Notes: generated from the sequence alone by a model not told the origin. Counted from the first letter of the stretch, positions 1 to 7,029 are shown. The stretch: 10,164 bases of DNA from Candidatus Omnitrophota bacterium (GCA_022013205.1 JAKLQT010000154.1:1-10164), one strand, 5' to 3'. Numbers and translations: made by a program.

Positions 1-566
1 ATGCGCGGGGAAAGGTTATGCAAAAGATCGAAAATATAGATTCATGTGTAAGCAGCCTTGCCGGTGAGGCGGTTAAAAAAACAACTGTGGGGGGAATGAT
101 TACCAAGATCGAAGCGGCAAAGATAGCTGTTAATGCCGGGATCCCTATGGTTATTGCCAATGGGCAGAATAAAGATATTTTAGAACAAATAGTTAAAGGG
201 CAAACTGTGTGCACCTGGTTTTTGCCTAAAGGGGACAAGATATCCGGCAAAAAGCGCTGGATCGCGTTCAGCTGTAAGAACTGCGGAAAAATTATTGTTG
301 ACGCGGGGGCAAAGCAGGCATTACAGGAGCAGGGAAGAAGCCTTCTGTCTATCGGCATCACAGCTGTTGAAGGAGCTTTTTCTTTTGGGGACCTGGTAAT
401 TATATGCGATGAACATCACAATGAGATCGCCAGGGGCCTTGTAAACTATTCAAGTGAGGAAGTAAACAGGATCAAACAGGTTAAAACAGATGATATTGAA
501 AAAATTCTGGGCTGCAAATCCTATGATGAGGTAGTGCATAGAGACAACCTGGTTATTTTAAAATAG
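1..566 (+). CDS. proB: Glutamate 5-kinase, C-terminal part (5' end cut by window edge)
   Basis: Glutamate 5-kinase phosphorylates glutamate to glutamyl 5-phosphate, the first step of proline synthesis in the cytoplasm. The frame is open from base 3 with no stop. An internal ATG at 18 is not the true start, because residues on both sides of it align with the end of the amino-acid kinase domain as I recall it from E. coli ProB. The visible part begins just before the GGMxTK segment (GGMITKIEAAKIA), which helps bind ATP in this family. It then carries a complete PUA domain, from about GKKRWIAF through VVEGAFSFGDLVII-like sequence to the VVHRDNLVIL end. The usual GTGGM reads TVGGM here, a small deviation. 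The catalytic N-terminal half lies to the left. proA follows 12 bases later, as expected for a proBA operon, and the PUA domain shows this is the two-domain form. Confidence 0.95.
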   Translation, partial: ARGKVMQKIENIDSCVSSLAGEAVKKTTVGGMITKIEAAKIAVNAGIPMVIANGQNKDILEQIVKGQTVCTWFLPKGDKISGKKRWIAFSCKNCGKIIVDAGAKQALQEQGRSLLSIGITAVEGAFSFGDLVIICDEHHNEIARGLVNYSSEEVNRIKQVKTDDIEKILGCKSYDEVVHRDNLVILK

Positions 567-578
567 AAGGTTTATTAA

Positions 579-1838
579 ATGTCCTTTAAAAAAGAAATTT
601 TACATATAGCAGTTCAAGCCCAAAAGGCTTCACGCTATTTATCAACGCTTTCGGGGGAGCAAAAAAATAAAGCTTTAAAGGCAATGGCAGAGAGTTTGCT
701 TAAAGATAAGAAGGCAATATTAGAGGCAAATAAAAAGGATATAGAGTTTGCAATGGTACAGAAAATGTCCGGCGCTTTTATTGACAGGCTTACGCTCACT
801 GATAATATAATTAAGAAAATGAGTGAAGATCTTATGTCGGTCATAGCACTTTCTGATCCGGTGGGTAAAGTAATAAAAATGTGGAGAAGGCCAAACGGTT
901 TAAATATTTGCAAAATGAGTGTTCCTATCGGCGTGATTGGAATAATTTATGAATCGCGTCCTAATGTTACCAGTGATTGCGCCGCGTTATGCCTGAAGGC
1001 CGGTAATGCTGTAATATTGCGCGGAGGCAAGGAATCAATACATTCCAATCTCGCGATTTACAAGGCAATTTCCAATGCTCTTACTAAGTGCAAGTTTCCG
1101 CAGGGGTGCGTCAGCCTTATTGCCACAACCGACCGTGAAGCAGTGACAATAATGCTGGGTTTATCCGATTATATCGACCTGATTATCCCTCGTGGCGGAG
1201 AATCTTTAATCAGAAGCGTTGTTGAAAACTCGAAAATACCGGTGATAAAGCATTATAAGGGGATATGCCATACATTTGTCGACAAATATGCTGACTTGAG
1301 CATGGCTGAGGAAATTGCTTTTAACGCGAAAGTTCAGCGTCCGTCAACTTGCAATGCAATGGAATGTTTGCTTGTGCATAAATCGATAGCAGCGGAATTT
1401 ATACCGCGGATAGTCAAAAGATTAAAAAAGGCTAAAGTTGAAATCAGAGGATGCCCCAAGACAATAAAGCTTGTAACAGGCGTTAAAAGGGCAACTAATG
1501 ATGATTATGCTACTGAATTTCTTGATAAAATACTATCTGTTAAGATTGTCAATTCCTTGAATGCGGCATTGGCGCATATTGATAAGTACGGCAGTAAACA
1601 TTCAGACGCGATTGTTACCGATAATTTCCGAAGAGGCATAAAATTTTTAAAATCAGTAGATTCCGCGTGCGTCTATCTTAATGCCTCCACCAGGTTTACG
1701 GATGGAAACGAGTTCGGATTAGGCGCGGAAATCGGGGTGAGTACAGATAAACTCCATGCCCGCGGCCCGATGGGACTGGAGGAATTAACTACCTATAAAT
1801 ATATGGTCATGGGTAATGGACAAATCAGGAAGCAATAA
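579..1838 (+). CDS. proA: Glutamate-5-semialdehyde dehydrogenase (gamma-glutamyl phosphate reductase)
   Basis: ProA reduces glutamyl 5-phosphate with NADPH to glutamate 5-semialdehyde, the second step of proline synthesis, and acts with the ProB product encoded immediately upstream. At 419 residues it has the usual family length. It has the aldehyde-dehydrogenase fold signatures: YESRPNVTSD near residue 124, the cofactor-binding stretch AGNAVILRGGKE near 141-151, and the catalytic cysteine in RPSTCNAMECLLVH (Cys258 by homology). The C-terminal block NASTRFTDGNEFGLGAEIG followed by KLHARGPMGLEELTTYKY is also intact. The ATG is preceded by TAGAAGG with an 8-base spacer, and the proB stop overlaps that ribosome-binding site, so translation is probably coupled. 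The 3' end overlaps nadD by 23 bases in another frame. All key residues are present and it should be functional. Confidence 0.97.
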   Translation: MSFKKEILHIAVQAQKASRYLSTLSGEQKNKALKAMAESLLKDKKAILEANKKDIEFAMVQKMSGAFIDRLTLTDNIIKKMSEDLMSVIALSDPVGKVIKMWRRPNGLNICKMSVPIGVIGIIYESRPNVTSDCAALCLKAGNAVILRGGKESIHSNLAIYKAISNALTKCKFPQGCVSLIATTDREAVTIMLGLSDYIDLIIPRGGESLIRSVVENSKIPVIKHYKGICHTFVDKYADLSMAEEIAFNAKVQRPSTCNAMECLLVHKSIAAEFIPRIVKRLKKAKVEIRGCPKTIKLVTGVKRATNDDYATEFLDKILSVKIVNSLNAALAHIDKYGSKHSDAIVTDNFRRGIKFLKSVDSACVYLNASTRFTDGNEFGLGAEIGVSTDKLHARGPMGLEELTTYKYMVMGNGQIRKQ

Positions 1839-2403
1839 GAAAGTTGGAATTTTAGGTGGAACATTTGATCCGCCTCATAATGGCCATATACTAATAGCTG
1901 AAGCAGCATGCGCTCAGTTAGGCCTGAATCAGGTGTTGTTTATTCCCTCGCGAGAACCGCCTCATAAAAAAAGGCCTGATATTATTGATATTGAATTACG
2001 CTATGAAATGGTTAAACTTGCCCTTGAGGGCAAGCCTGATTTTAGTGTCAGCCGGATTGAAATAGAAAAATCCGGGGTTTCATATTCTGTGGAAACCCTG
2101 AGGAGTTTAAAAGAGGCTGAACCTGATACCCAATTTTATTTTATTGTTGGATCAGACGCGATCCCTGAACTTAAAACCTGGAGAAATATTGATAAGATAT
2201 TTTCGCTTTGCAAATTCGCTGTAGCTATGCGGCCGGGATTTAAGAGTTATCAGGTTCCGTACAGGATGATTTTTTTAGAAGGTATTTTTCCGGATATTTC
2301 AAGCAGCCGAATAAGGCAGATGCTGCGTAACGGGCAAGCAGTTGAACATCTCATTGGACATGCGGTGTGTAAATTCATAAAAGAAAAAAAATTATATCAA
2401 TAA
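1816..2403 (+). CDS. nadD: Nicotinate-nucleotide adenylyltransferase
   Basis: NadD transfers AMP from ATP to nicotinate mononucleotide to give deamido-NAD, the penultimate step of NAD synthesis. The 195-residue product has the nucleotidyltransferase signature GGTFDPPHNGH at residues 14-24, where the two histidines of the HxGH motif contact ATP. The second signature, ISSSRIR at residues 161-167, is close to the C-terminus as in the family. Length is normal. The start is the first ATG in frame after a stop at 1786, and it lies inside the end of proA. No good Shine-Dalgarno sequence precedes it, so translation probably depends on ribosomes finishing proA. A nadD next to proBA and rsfS is a common bacterial arrangement. 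In many Firmicutes yqeK lies between nadD and rsfS, and it is absent here. Confidence 0.96.
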   Translation: MDKSGSNKKVGILGGTFDPPHNGHILIAEAACAQLGLNQVLFIPSREPPHKKRPDIIDIELRYEMVKLALEGKPDFSVSRIEIEKSGVSYSVETLRSLKEAEPDTQFYFIVGSDAIPELKTWRNIDKIFSLCKFAVAMRPGFKSYQVPYRMIFLEGIFPDISSSRIRQMLRNGQAVEHLIGHAVCKFIKEKKLYQ

Positions 2404-2501
2404 AATGGAACTGCGAATTATTTATATCTCACCTGTGCTCCTTGTGATGGAGGATGTTTTTGTGCCTTTTAGGGGGTATTTACAGGTTTGAATAAGATAA
2501 G

Positions 2502-2507
2502 AAAGGA
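2502..2507 (+). promoter_or_regulatory. Ribosome-binding site that fixes the rsfS TTG start
   Basis: AAAGGA lies 10 bases before a TTG codon at 2518. An in-frame stop (TAA at 2509-2511) sits between the two, and no ATG or GTG occurs before the conserved protein begins. TTG is therefore the only sensible initiation codon. Confidence 0.65.
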
Positions 2508-2517
2508 ATAAATTATT

Positions 2518-2865
2518 TTGAAACGTAAAGTATTAAAAATAGTTGAGCTGGCGAAAGATAGAAAGGCAGTTGATATCACTGCTTTGGATTTGAGAAAGGT
2601 TGCTAACTTCTGCGATTTTTTTGTAATAATTACCGGTACATCCGCGACCCATATCAAGAGTATTGCCGATGGTATAAATGAGGGGCTTCGTAAAGACGGT
2701 TTAGGTAAACATCATGCTGAAGGGTATCAGGAATCAAAATGGGTAGTGCTTGATTATTTCAGTGTTATTGTTCATATCTTTGATGAGGAAACACGTTTTT
2801 TTTATGACCTTGAATATCTCTGGTCAGATGCCCCTAAACTTAAATTAAATAAAAAGGTTAATTAA
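2518..2865 (+). CDS. rsfS: Ribosomal silencing factor RsfS (Iojap family)
   Basis: RsfS binds ribosomal protein uL14 on the large subunit and blocks subunit joining, which reduces translation when nutrients are limiting. The 115-residue product matches the family throughout. It has the DITALDLRKVANFCDFFVI segment, the TGTSATHIKSIAD helix start, the GYQESKWVVLDYFSVIVHIF strand pair and the ETRFFYDLEYLW end. The start is TTG, set by the upstream AAAGGA and an in-frame stop. The gene follows nadD, its frequent neighbour, after a 114-base gap that is the largest in this cluster. No convincing promoter or terminator is visible in the gap, so co-transcription with nadD is likely but not shown. argS begins 36 bases downstream. 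Confidence 0.95.
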   Translation: MKRKVLKIVELAKDRKAVDITALDLRKVANFCDFFVIITGTSATHIKSIADGINEGLRKDGLGKHHAEGYQESKWVVLDYFSVIVHIFDEETRFFYDLEYLWSDAPKLKLNKKVN

Positions 2866-2901
2866 AAAAATGAATTTTTAAGCACAGCGGAGAACAAAAC
2901 A

Positions 2902-4608
2902 ATGCCTGAGCAGCTAAAAGATTTAATAGCTAAAGCAGTAAAGGAGATATTAAGAGAGAATAAGCTCACCTCAAATGACATGCTGATCGAAATAGAGACA
3001 CCTAAAGATACAAAGTTCGGTGATTTTTCGATTAATGTTGCCATGAAACTTGCAAGGATTTTGAAAAAATCACCGGTGGAAATTGCTGAGTTGATTAAAG
3101 GATTGCTGCTTGCAAAATTCCGGGATTTGGAAATCGCCGGAAAAATAAAAAAAGTAGAGGTAAAACGCCCCGGGTTTATAAATATTTTTCTTTCTGATGT
3201 TGCGCTTTATGATGTCTTGAGAGCTATCAGCAAGGATACAGAAGGTTTTGCGCGTAATAACCTGGGAGAGGGGAAAAAAGTTTTGATTGAGTTTGTCAGC
3301 GCCAATCCTACGGGGCCGTTGAGCATAGCTCATGCCAGGCAGGCCGCTGTCGGGGACAGTCTTGCTAATATAATGAATTTTTGCGGCTTTGATGTCAGCC
3401 GTGAGTATTACATAAATGACGAGGGCAATCAAATAAAAAATTTGGGGCTTAGCCTGCAGGCGCGATATATGGAGATATTGGGAAAAACAGTGGACTTCCC
3501 GGAGGACGGATATAAGGGCAAGTATCTCTATGAACTTGCCGAAAAACTGGTGCAGTCGGTTGGTGAGAGATACGCAAATGATGAAAGCCTGCAGGCAGTT
3601 GAATTTTTTTCTGATTATGCCGCGGGGCAGATCCTTGAGCAGATAAACGAAGAACTGGAGCTTTTCGGAGTCAACTTTGACAGCTGGTATAGCCAAAAAA
3701 GACAGATCACGCCTGATAAAATCAGCGCAGCGCTTAACGATCTTAAAAGTAAGGGATATATATATGAAAAAGACGGTGCAACCTGGTTCAAATCCACGCA
3801 ATTTAATGATGATAAGGACAGGGTAATTATCAAAAGCAACGGGTTGATGACATATCTGAGCCCTGATATTGCCTATCACCGGGTAAAATTTAAAAGAGGA
3901 TTTGATAGGCTTATTAATATTTGGGGCCCTGACCATCATGGATATATAAATCGGCTTAAAGCGGCGGTCTGCGCGCTTGGGCACAGCCCAGAAGATTTAT
4001 CAATATTGATCATTCAGCTGGCGACATTATCAAGAGGGGGCAAGCCCGTGGTTATGTCTACGAGGGCCGGTGAATATATTACGTTGGGAGAACTTATGCG
4101 GGAAGTAGGCAAAGACGCCGCGAGATTCTTTTTTCTAATGCGGCGCTGTGATTCACAACTGGAATTTGATCTTGAGCTTGCTAAAAAGCATTCCATGGAA
4201 AACCCGGTTTATTACGTTCAGTACGCGCACGCGCGCATAAGCGGCATCAGAAAACTTTTTAATGAGCTTGCCGGAAATGGAAAACTAGGCGTTATAAAAG
4301 AACCGCTTGAGGCGGCACGGCTTTGCGAACTTGTCGAAGATGAATCATTTCTTTTAATAAGGAAACTGAATAGTTTTCCCGATATTCTGAAAAATTGCGC
4401 CGAATGCCTTGATCCTCAGGGCTTGAGTACTTATTTGAGGGAATTGGCAGGAGATTTCCATGCCTTTTACAATAAGTACAGGATATATTCTGAAGGCAAG
4501 GAAAATATAGAAAAGTCACTGGCCAGATTTTTCTTAATTGATTGCGTGGGAAGAGTGATAGGTTTAGGGTTGAGGTTAATGCGAGTTGAAGCTCCCCAGG
4601 AGATGTAA
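2902..4608 (+). CDS. argS: Arginyl-tRNA synthetase
   Basis: ArgRS is a class I aminoacyl-tRNA synthetase that charges tRNA-Arg with arginine using ATP. The 568-residue protein has the N-terminal add-1 domain, with PKDTKFGDFSINVAMKLA at residues 34-51. The Rossmann core starts at FVSANPTGPL (131-140), and the C-terminal DALR anticodon-binding domain covers roughly 445-568, ending in the typical APQEM. GPDHHGYINRLKAA and the MSTRAGEYITL loop (Met385 onward) are further family landmarks. The HIGH box is unusual: it reads S-I-A-H at residues 141-144, so the first histidine and the glycine are replaced. The KMSKS-like loop reads VMSTR. GGAG lies 9 bases before the ATG. The stop is 2 bases before lpdA. 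The intact length and the other motifs argue for a working enzyme. Confidence 0.97.
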   Translation: MPEQLKDLIAKAVKEILRENKLTSNDMLIEIETPKDTKFGDFSINVAMKLARILKKSPVEIAELIKGLLLAKFRDLEIAGKIKKVEVKRPGFINIFLSDVALYDVLRAISKDTEGFARNNLGEGKKVLIEFVSANPTGPLSIAHARQAAVGDSLANIMNFCGFDVSREYYINDEGNQIKNLGLSLQARYMEILGKTVDFPEDGYKGKYLYELAEKLVQSVGERYANDESLQAVEFFSDYAAGQILEQINEELELFGVNFDSWYSQKRQITPDKISAALNDLKSKGYIYEKDGATWFKSTQFNDDKDRVIIKSNGLMTYLSPDIAYHRVKFKRGFDRLINIWGPDHHGYINRLKAAVCALGHSPEDLSILIIQLATLSRGGKPVVMSTRAGEYITLGELMREVGKDAARFFFLMRRCDSQLEFDLELAKKHSMENPVYYVQYAHARISGIRKLFNELAGNGKLGVIKEPLEAARLCELVEDESFLLIRKLNSFPDILKNCAECLDPQGLSTYLRELAGDFHAFYNKYRIYSEGKENIEKSLARFFLIDCVGRVIGLGLRLMRVEAPQEM

Positions 4609-4610
4609 TT

Positions 4611-5984
4611 ATGAGTAAAATTTATGACATTGCTATTTTAGGTTCAGGCCCGGGAGGATATGTTGCGGCAATACGCGCGGCGGCGCTTGGATTATCTGTT
4701 TGCCTGATCGAAAAGGGAGCTTTGGGCGGCGTATGCCTGAACGAAGGATGTATACCAACAAAAACATTATTAAGGAGTGCTCACCTTTTTCAGGAGATCA
4801 AACATGCAGCTGCGCTTGGAATTAAAGTAGACAATATTGTTTTTGATTTTGATGTCCTAATGCAGAGAAAGAAAAAAGTAGTAGATCAGTTAAAAAAAGG
4901 TATATTGTATTTGTTAAAAAAACGGGGTGTGGCTATTATTAATGGTTTCGGAAGGATTACGGATTTAAACACAATTGATGTCCAGAGTGAGAAGATCAGG
5001 TTTGAAAAGTGTATTATAGCTGTTGGATCTGAGCCGTCTGATTTACCTGGTATTAATTTTGATGAGAAAGCCGGGATCTTGTCCAGTGGCCATATGCTCC
5101 AACTTAAAAATATACCGAAGAGCCTGTTGATTGTCGGAGGGGGAGTGATCGGCTGTGAATTTGCCGATATATTTAACAGCCTGGGATGTGAGGTTACGAT
5201 GATAGAGTTAACTGATCAGATCCTTCCAAAAGAAGATGCGGAGATCGCACGCAGCCTGGAAAGAGAACTGCAAAAACAGGGAATTAAAATATTTACCAAA
5301 ACAAAAGCGGCCCGGATAAATAAACTCACTGTTGGCGGCTTTGATGTGGTTACTGAGGATGGAAAGAAGATCAATAGGGAAAAAATTCTTTTATGCGTAG
5401 GCAGAGTTCCCAATAGGCAGGATTGCGGATTAGACGAAGCAGGGATCAAGCATAATAACGGGACCATTGAGGTCAGCGAGAGCATGCAGACCAATATTAA
5501 AAATTTTTACGCAGTGGGAGATGTGCTCGGAAAAACATATCTTGCTCACGCGGCAAGCCGCGAAGGGATAGTTGCCGTGGAAAATATTACGGGTACCCCA
5601 TCAAGAATTAATTATGATCATGTGCCGCGCTGTGTTTACACCGATCCTGAGGTTGCAAGCGTAGGAATTAGTGAGGCTGCGGCCAGGCAGAGAAACATTA
5701 AGATAAAAGTTGCCAAATTCCCGCTTGCGGCAAGTGGCAGAGCTGTTGTTGAAAATAAGGCGCAGGGGATGGTAAAGCTGATAAGTGACAGCGAGGATAA
5801 TATTATAGGGGCTGCATTATGCTCATCCATAGCTAGTGAACTTATCCATGAGTTATGCGTTGCCATGGAATCAGGAATAAAGAGTGCGCAATTTTCGGAA
5901 ATTGTCCATGCTCATCCGACACTTTCTGAGTCGATAATGGAAGCAGCTCAGGTATTGCACTCAAAAGCAATTCATATTTTATAA
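4611..5984 (+). CDS. lpdA: Dihydrolipoyl dehydrogenase (E3)
   Basis: This FAD enzyme reoxidises dihydrolipoyl groups on carrier domains and passes electrons to NAD. It serves 2-oxoacid dehydrogenase complexes or the glycine cleavage system. The 457-residue protein has the FAD-binding GSGPGG (11-16), the redox disulfide in GGVCLNEGCIPTK (Cys42 and Cys47), the NAD-binding GGGVIG (176-181), the second FAD motif around YAVGD, and the catalytic His-Glu pair in HAHPTLSE (His435, Glu440). Together these identify lipoamide dehydrogenase rather than glutathione or mercuric reductase. AGGAG lies 8 bases before the ATG and overlaps the end of argS, whose stop is 2 bases upstream, so it is almost certainly co-transcribed with argS. 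No E1, E2 or gcv gene is adjacent. The closest partner is the free lipoyl domain encoded 168 bases downstream. Confidence 0.96.
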   Translation: MSKIYDIAILGSGPGGYVAAIRAAALGLSVCLIEKGALGGVCLNEGCIPTKTLLRSAHLFQEIKHAAALGIKVDNIVFDFDVLMQRKKKVVDQLKKGILYLLKKRGVAIINGFGRITDLNTIDVQSEKIRFEKCIIAVGSEPSDLPGINFDEKAGILSSGHMLQLKNIPKSLLIVGGGVIGCEFADIFNSLGCEVTMIELTDQILPKEDAEIARSLERELQKQGIKIFTKTKAARINKLTVGGFDVVTEDGKKINREKILLCVGRVPNRQDCGLDEAGIKHNNGTIEVSESMQTNIKNFYAVGDVLGKTYLAHAASREGIVAVENITGTPSRINYDHVPRCVYTDPEVASVGISEAAARQRNIKIKVAKFPLAASGRAVVENKAQGMVKLISDSEDNIIGAALCSSIASELIHELCVAMESGIKSAQFSEIVHAHPTLSESIMEAAQVLHSKAIHIL

Positions 5985-6021
5985 ATTTTTAAAAACGCTG
6001 ATTTGAATTGCAAAATCAATC

Positions 6022-6050
6022 TTGATAATAACTATTTATCATGTTAGTAT
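6022..6050 (+). promoter_or_regulatory. Candidate sigma-70-type promoter, upstream of the lipoyl/Lrp genes
   Basis: TTGATA (6022-6027) is separated by 17 bases from TAGTAT (6045-6050). A TG one base before the -10 element gives an extended -10 form. The -35 matches consensus at 5 of 6 positions and the -10 at 4 of 6. The predicted start is near 6057. The first copy of the direct repeat overlaps the spacer and -10. This is read from sequence only. Confidence 0.4.
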
Positions 6051-6077
6051 TAATAGTACTCCTATTAATCATGTTAG
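6032..6077 (+). repeat. 16-base direct repeat pair, period 30 bases (putative operator)
   Basis: CTATTTATCATGTTAG at 6032-6047 recurs as CTATTAATCATGTTAG at 6062-6077, identical at 15 of 16 positions. The offset is exactly 30 bases, close to three helical turns, so bound proteins would lie on the same DNA face. The pair lies in the spacer before an operon that encodes an Lrp/AsnC-family regulator. This family binds phased sites and often controls its own gene, so an autoregulatory operator is the natural inference. Confidence 0.6.
6049..6069. repeat. Perfect inverted repeat between the two direct-repeat copies
   Basis: Arms ATTAATAG (6049-6056) and CTATTAAT (6062-6069) are exact reverse complements around the 5-base centre TACTC. 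The right arm overlaps the start of the second direct-repeat copy. The arms are AT-rich and no T-run follows, so this fits a dimer-binding DNA operator better than a terminator. Confidence 0.55.
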
Positions 6078-6090
6078 GTTAAAGTATAAT
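6062..6090 (+). promoter_or_regulatory. Candidate second promoter with perfect -10 and poor -35
   Basis: TATAAT (6085-6090) is a perfect -10 hexamer. At 17 bases spacing the -35 position holds CTATTA, a poor match. That position and most of the spacer are occupied by the second copy of the direct repeat. A consensus -10 with no -35 would fit a promoter that needs an activator bound at the repeat. The predicted start near 6097 would leave a leader of about 55 bases before the lipoyl-domain gene. Confidence 0.4.
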
Positions 6091-6152
6091 AAGGCAGTGT
6101 CAAAAATGAAAAATGGGAGATCAAGAATTATATTACTTAGGAGGGATAAACA

Positions 6153-6392
6153 ATGACTGAAATTGTCATGCCGGATTTAGGTGAGGATTTTGAAGAAGCG
6201 ACCATATCTTTTTGGCTGGTGGAAGCAGGCGAGCATGTTGATGAGGGAAAAGACCTTGTGGAGGTTACTACGGAAAAAAGTACTTTTAATATTCCTGCTC
6301 CCTGCGCGGGAGTAGTAACGGAGCTTATCGCAATTGAAGGGGAAAGTATTCCGGTGGGTAATGTTTTGGCTAGGATAGAGGAGGAACTCTGA
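6153..6392 (+). CDS. Free-standing lipoyl-domain protein
   Basis: The 79-residue product is one complete lipoyl domain and nothing else. It opens with TEIVMPDLGED, typical of E2 N-termini. The modification site is VTTEKSTFNIPAP with Lys42 as the expected lipoylated residue. It closes with the usual PVGNVLARIEEEL strand. The EK-S context, with no MKM, favours lipoate over biotin. It is too short for GcvH, and it lacks the peripheral-subunit-binding and acyltransferase domains of E2. The ribosome-binding site AGGAGGG (6139-6145) is near consensus, 7 bases from the ATG. The Lrp-type gene follows after a single base. It is not an E2 broken by a recent frameshift, because the downstream DNA encodes an unrelated, intact regulator. 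Its role is inferred: a mobile acyl or dihydrolipoyl carrier served by the upstream lpdA. Confidence 0.85.
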   Translation: MTEIVMPDLGEDFEEATISFWLVEAGEHVDEGKDLVEVTTEKSTFNIPAPCAGVVTELIAIEGESIPVGNVLARIEEEL

Positions 6393-6393
6393 T

Positions 6394-6879
6394 ATGGACG
6401 AAATCCTGGAGGTGCTGGAAAAAGACGCGCGCATGAGCGCGGAAGAGATCGCTAAATGCGTAAAGCAAGACGCCAAGGATGTTAAGAAAAAAATTAAAAA
6501 ATATGAGAAAGACGGAGTAATTATTGGATATAAAACAATTATTAATAAGGAAATGGTTAGATCTGAGCATAATAAAATCAGAGCTTTGATTGAGGTGAAT
6601 GTTCTACCTCAAAAAAATCTTGGATTTGATCATATTGCTGAAAGAATATTTAAATTCGCAGAGGTAACCAGCTGCTACCTTGTTTCCGGAACCTATGATT
6701 TGCTGCTTGTCGTAGAAGGTAAGGATATGCAGACAATTTCAAATTTTATTGCCGAAAAACTATCTCCCATGGAAAATGTGCGGGGTACAATAACCCATTT
6801 TCTGCTTAAAAAATATAAGGAAAATGGTGTTATCCTGAAAACTCAAGAGGTTAATAAGCGTATTGCCATATCTTATTAA
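6394..6879 (+). CDS. Lrp/AsnC-family transcriptional regulator (AlaR-like)
   Basis: The 161-residue protein has an N-terminal winged helix-turn-helix (about residues 1-50, with MSAEEIAKCVKQDAKDVKKKIKKYEKDGVI) and a RAM/ligand-binding domain (about 62-142). The latter includes the conserved CYLVSGTYDLLLVVEG strand-turn and the C-terminal THFLLKKYK. The family forms dimers to octamers, senses amino acids and controls amino-acid metabolism. The tail NKRIAIS and the GFDHIAERIFKF segment resemble Bacillus subtilis YugG/AlaR from memory, and the next gene resembles its partner AlaT. A strong GAGGAGG (6378-6384) lies inside the end of the lipoyl gene, 9 bases from the ATG. One base separates the two genes, so they are translationally coupled. 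The repeats at 6032-6077 are plausible binding sites for this protein. Confidence 0.93.
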   Translation: MDEILEVLEKDARMSAEEIAKCVKQDAKDVKKKIKKYEKDGVIIGYKTIINKEMVRSEHNKIRALIEVNVLPQKNLGFDHIAERIFKFAEVTSCYLVSGTYDLLLVVEGKDMQTISNFIAEKLSPMENVRGTITHFLLKKYKENGVILKTQEVNKRIAISY

Positions 6880-6894
6880 AGCAGGTTGTAGCGT

Positions 6895-6955
6895 TCCCCT
6901 GCGGGGACTCCAGCTTGGATATTTACCTTGCGGTAAATTTCCGGGGGGTTAGCTG
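6895..6955 (+). promoter_or_regulatory. Two consecutive hairpins in the regulator-aminotransferase spacer
   Basis: Hairpin 1 pairs TCCCC (6895-6899) with GGGGA (6903-6907) around a TGC loop. Hairpin 2 pairs ATTTACC (6921-6927) with GGTAAAT (6932-6938) around TTGC. After one T-T mismatch it extends with GGA (6917-6919) and TCC (6940-6942). An outer CAGCT (6911-6915) and AGCTG (6951-6955) could close the whole. A G-run at 6943-6948 could instead pair with the C-run at 6896-6899, an alternative fold. No T-run follows, so it is not a standard intrinsic terminator. I do not recognise it as a known riboswitch or T-box. It may be an mRNA processing, stability or attenuation element. Confidence 0.45.
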
Positions 6956-7029
6956 ATAGGAATATTCTGATAAGTTAAAAGGGAAAAGTAAAATTAAATA
7001 TTTAAAGATTTAAAAGAATAGAAAACCTA

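Noticed and set aside
18..566. ATG at 18 as a separate PUA-domain protein start, with AAAGG just upstream
   Set aside because: The codons before it are open to the edge and the sequence on both sides aligns with the middle of ProB, so this is an internal methionine of a cut gene.
2440..2470. CTCC/GGAG stem near a T-run after nadD as a terminator
   Set aside because: Only four base pairs form, and the T-run is interrupted. It is too weak to call.
2405..2473. 22-codon open frame in the nadD-rsfS gap
   Set aside because: It has no ribosome-binding site, begins right at the nadD stop, and its peptide shows no recognisable feature.
3070..3984. A 304-codon open frame on the minus strand opposite argS
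   Set aside because: It lies wholly within a clearly conserved argS, its protein shows no recognisable domain, and no ribosome-binding site supports it. It is a shadow of argS codon use.
5986..6018. ATTTTTAAAAA and a TGATTT/AAATCA stem after lpdA as a terminator
   Set aside because: The stem is six AT-rich pairs with an 8-base loop and no following T-run, so it would not act as an intrinsic terminator on its own.
6153..6879. Lipoyl domain and regulator as a frameshifted E2 or a fusion gene
   Set aside because: Each frame is complete, with its own strong ribosome-binding site and full domain ends. The second protein is a full-length Lrp-type regulator.
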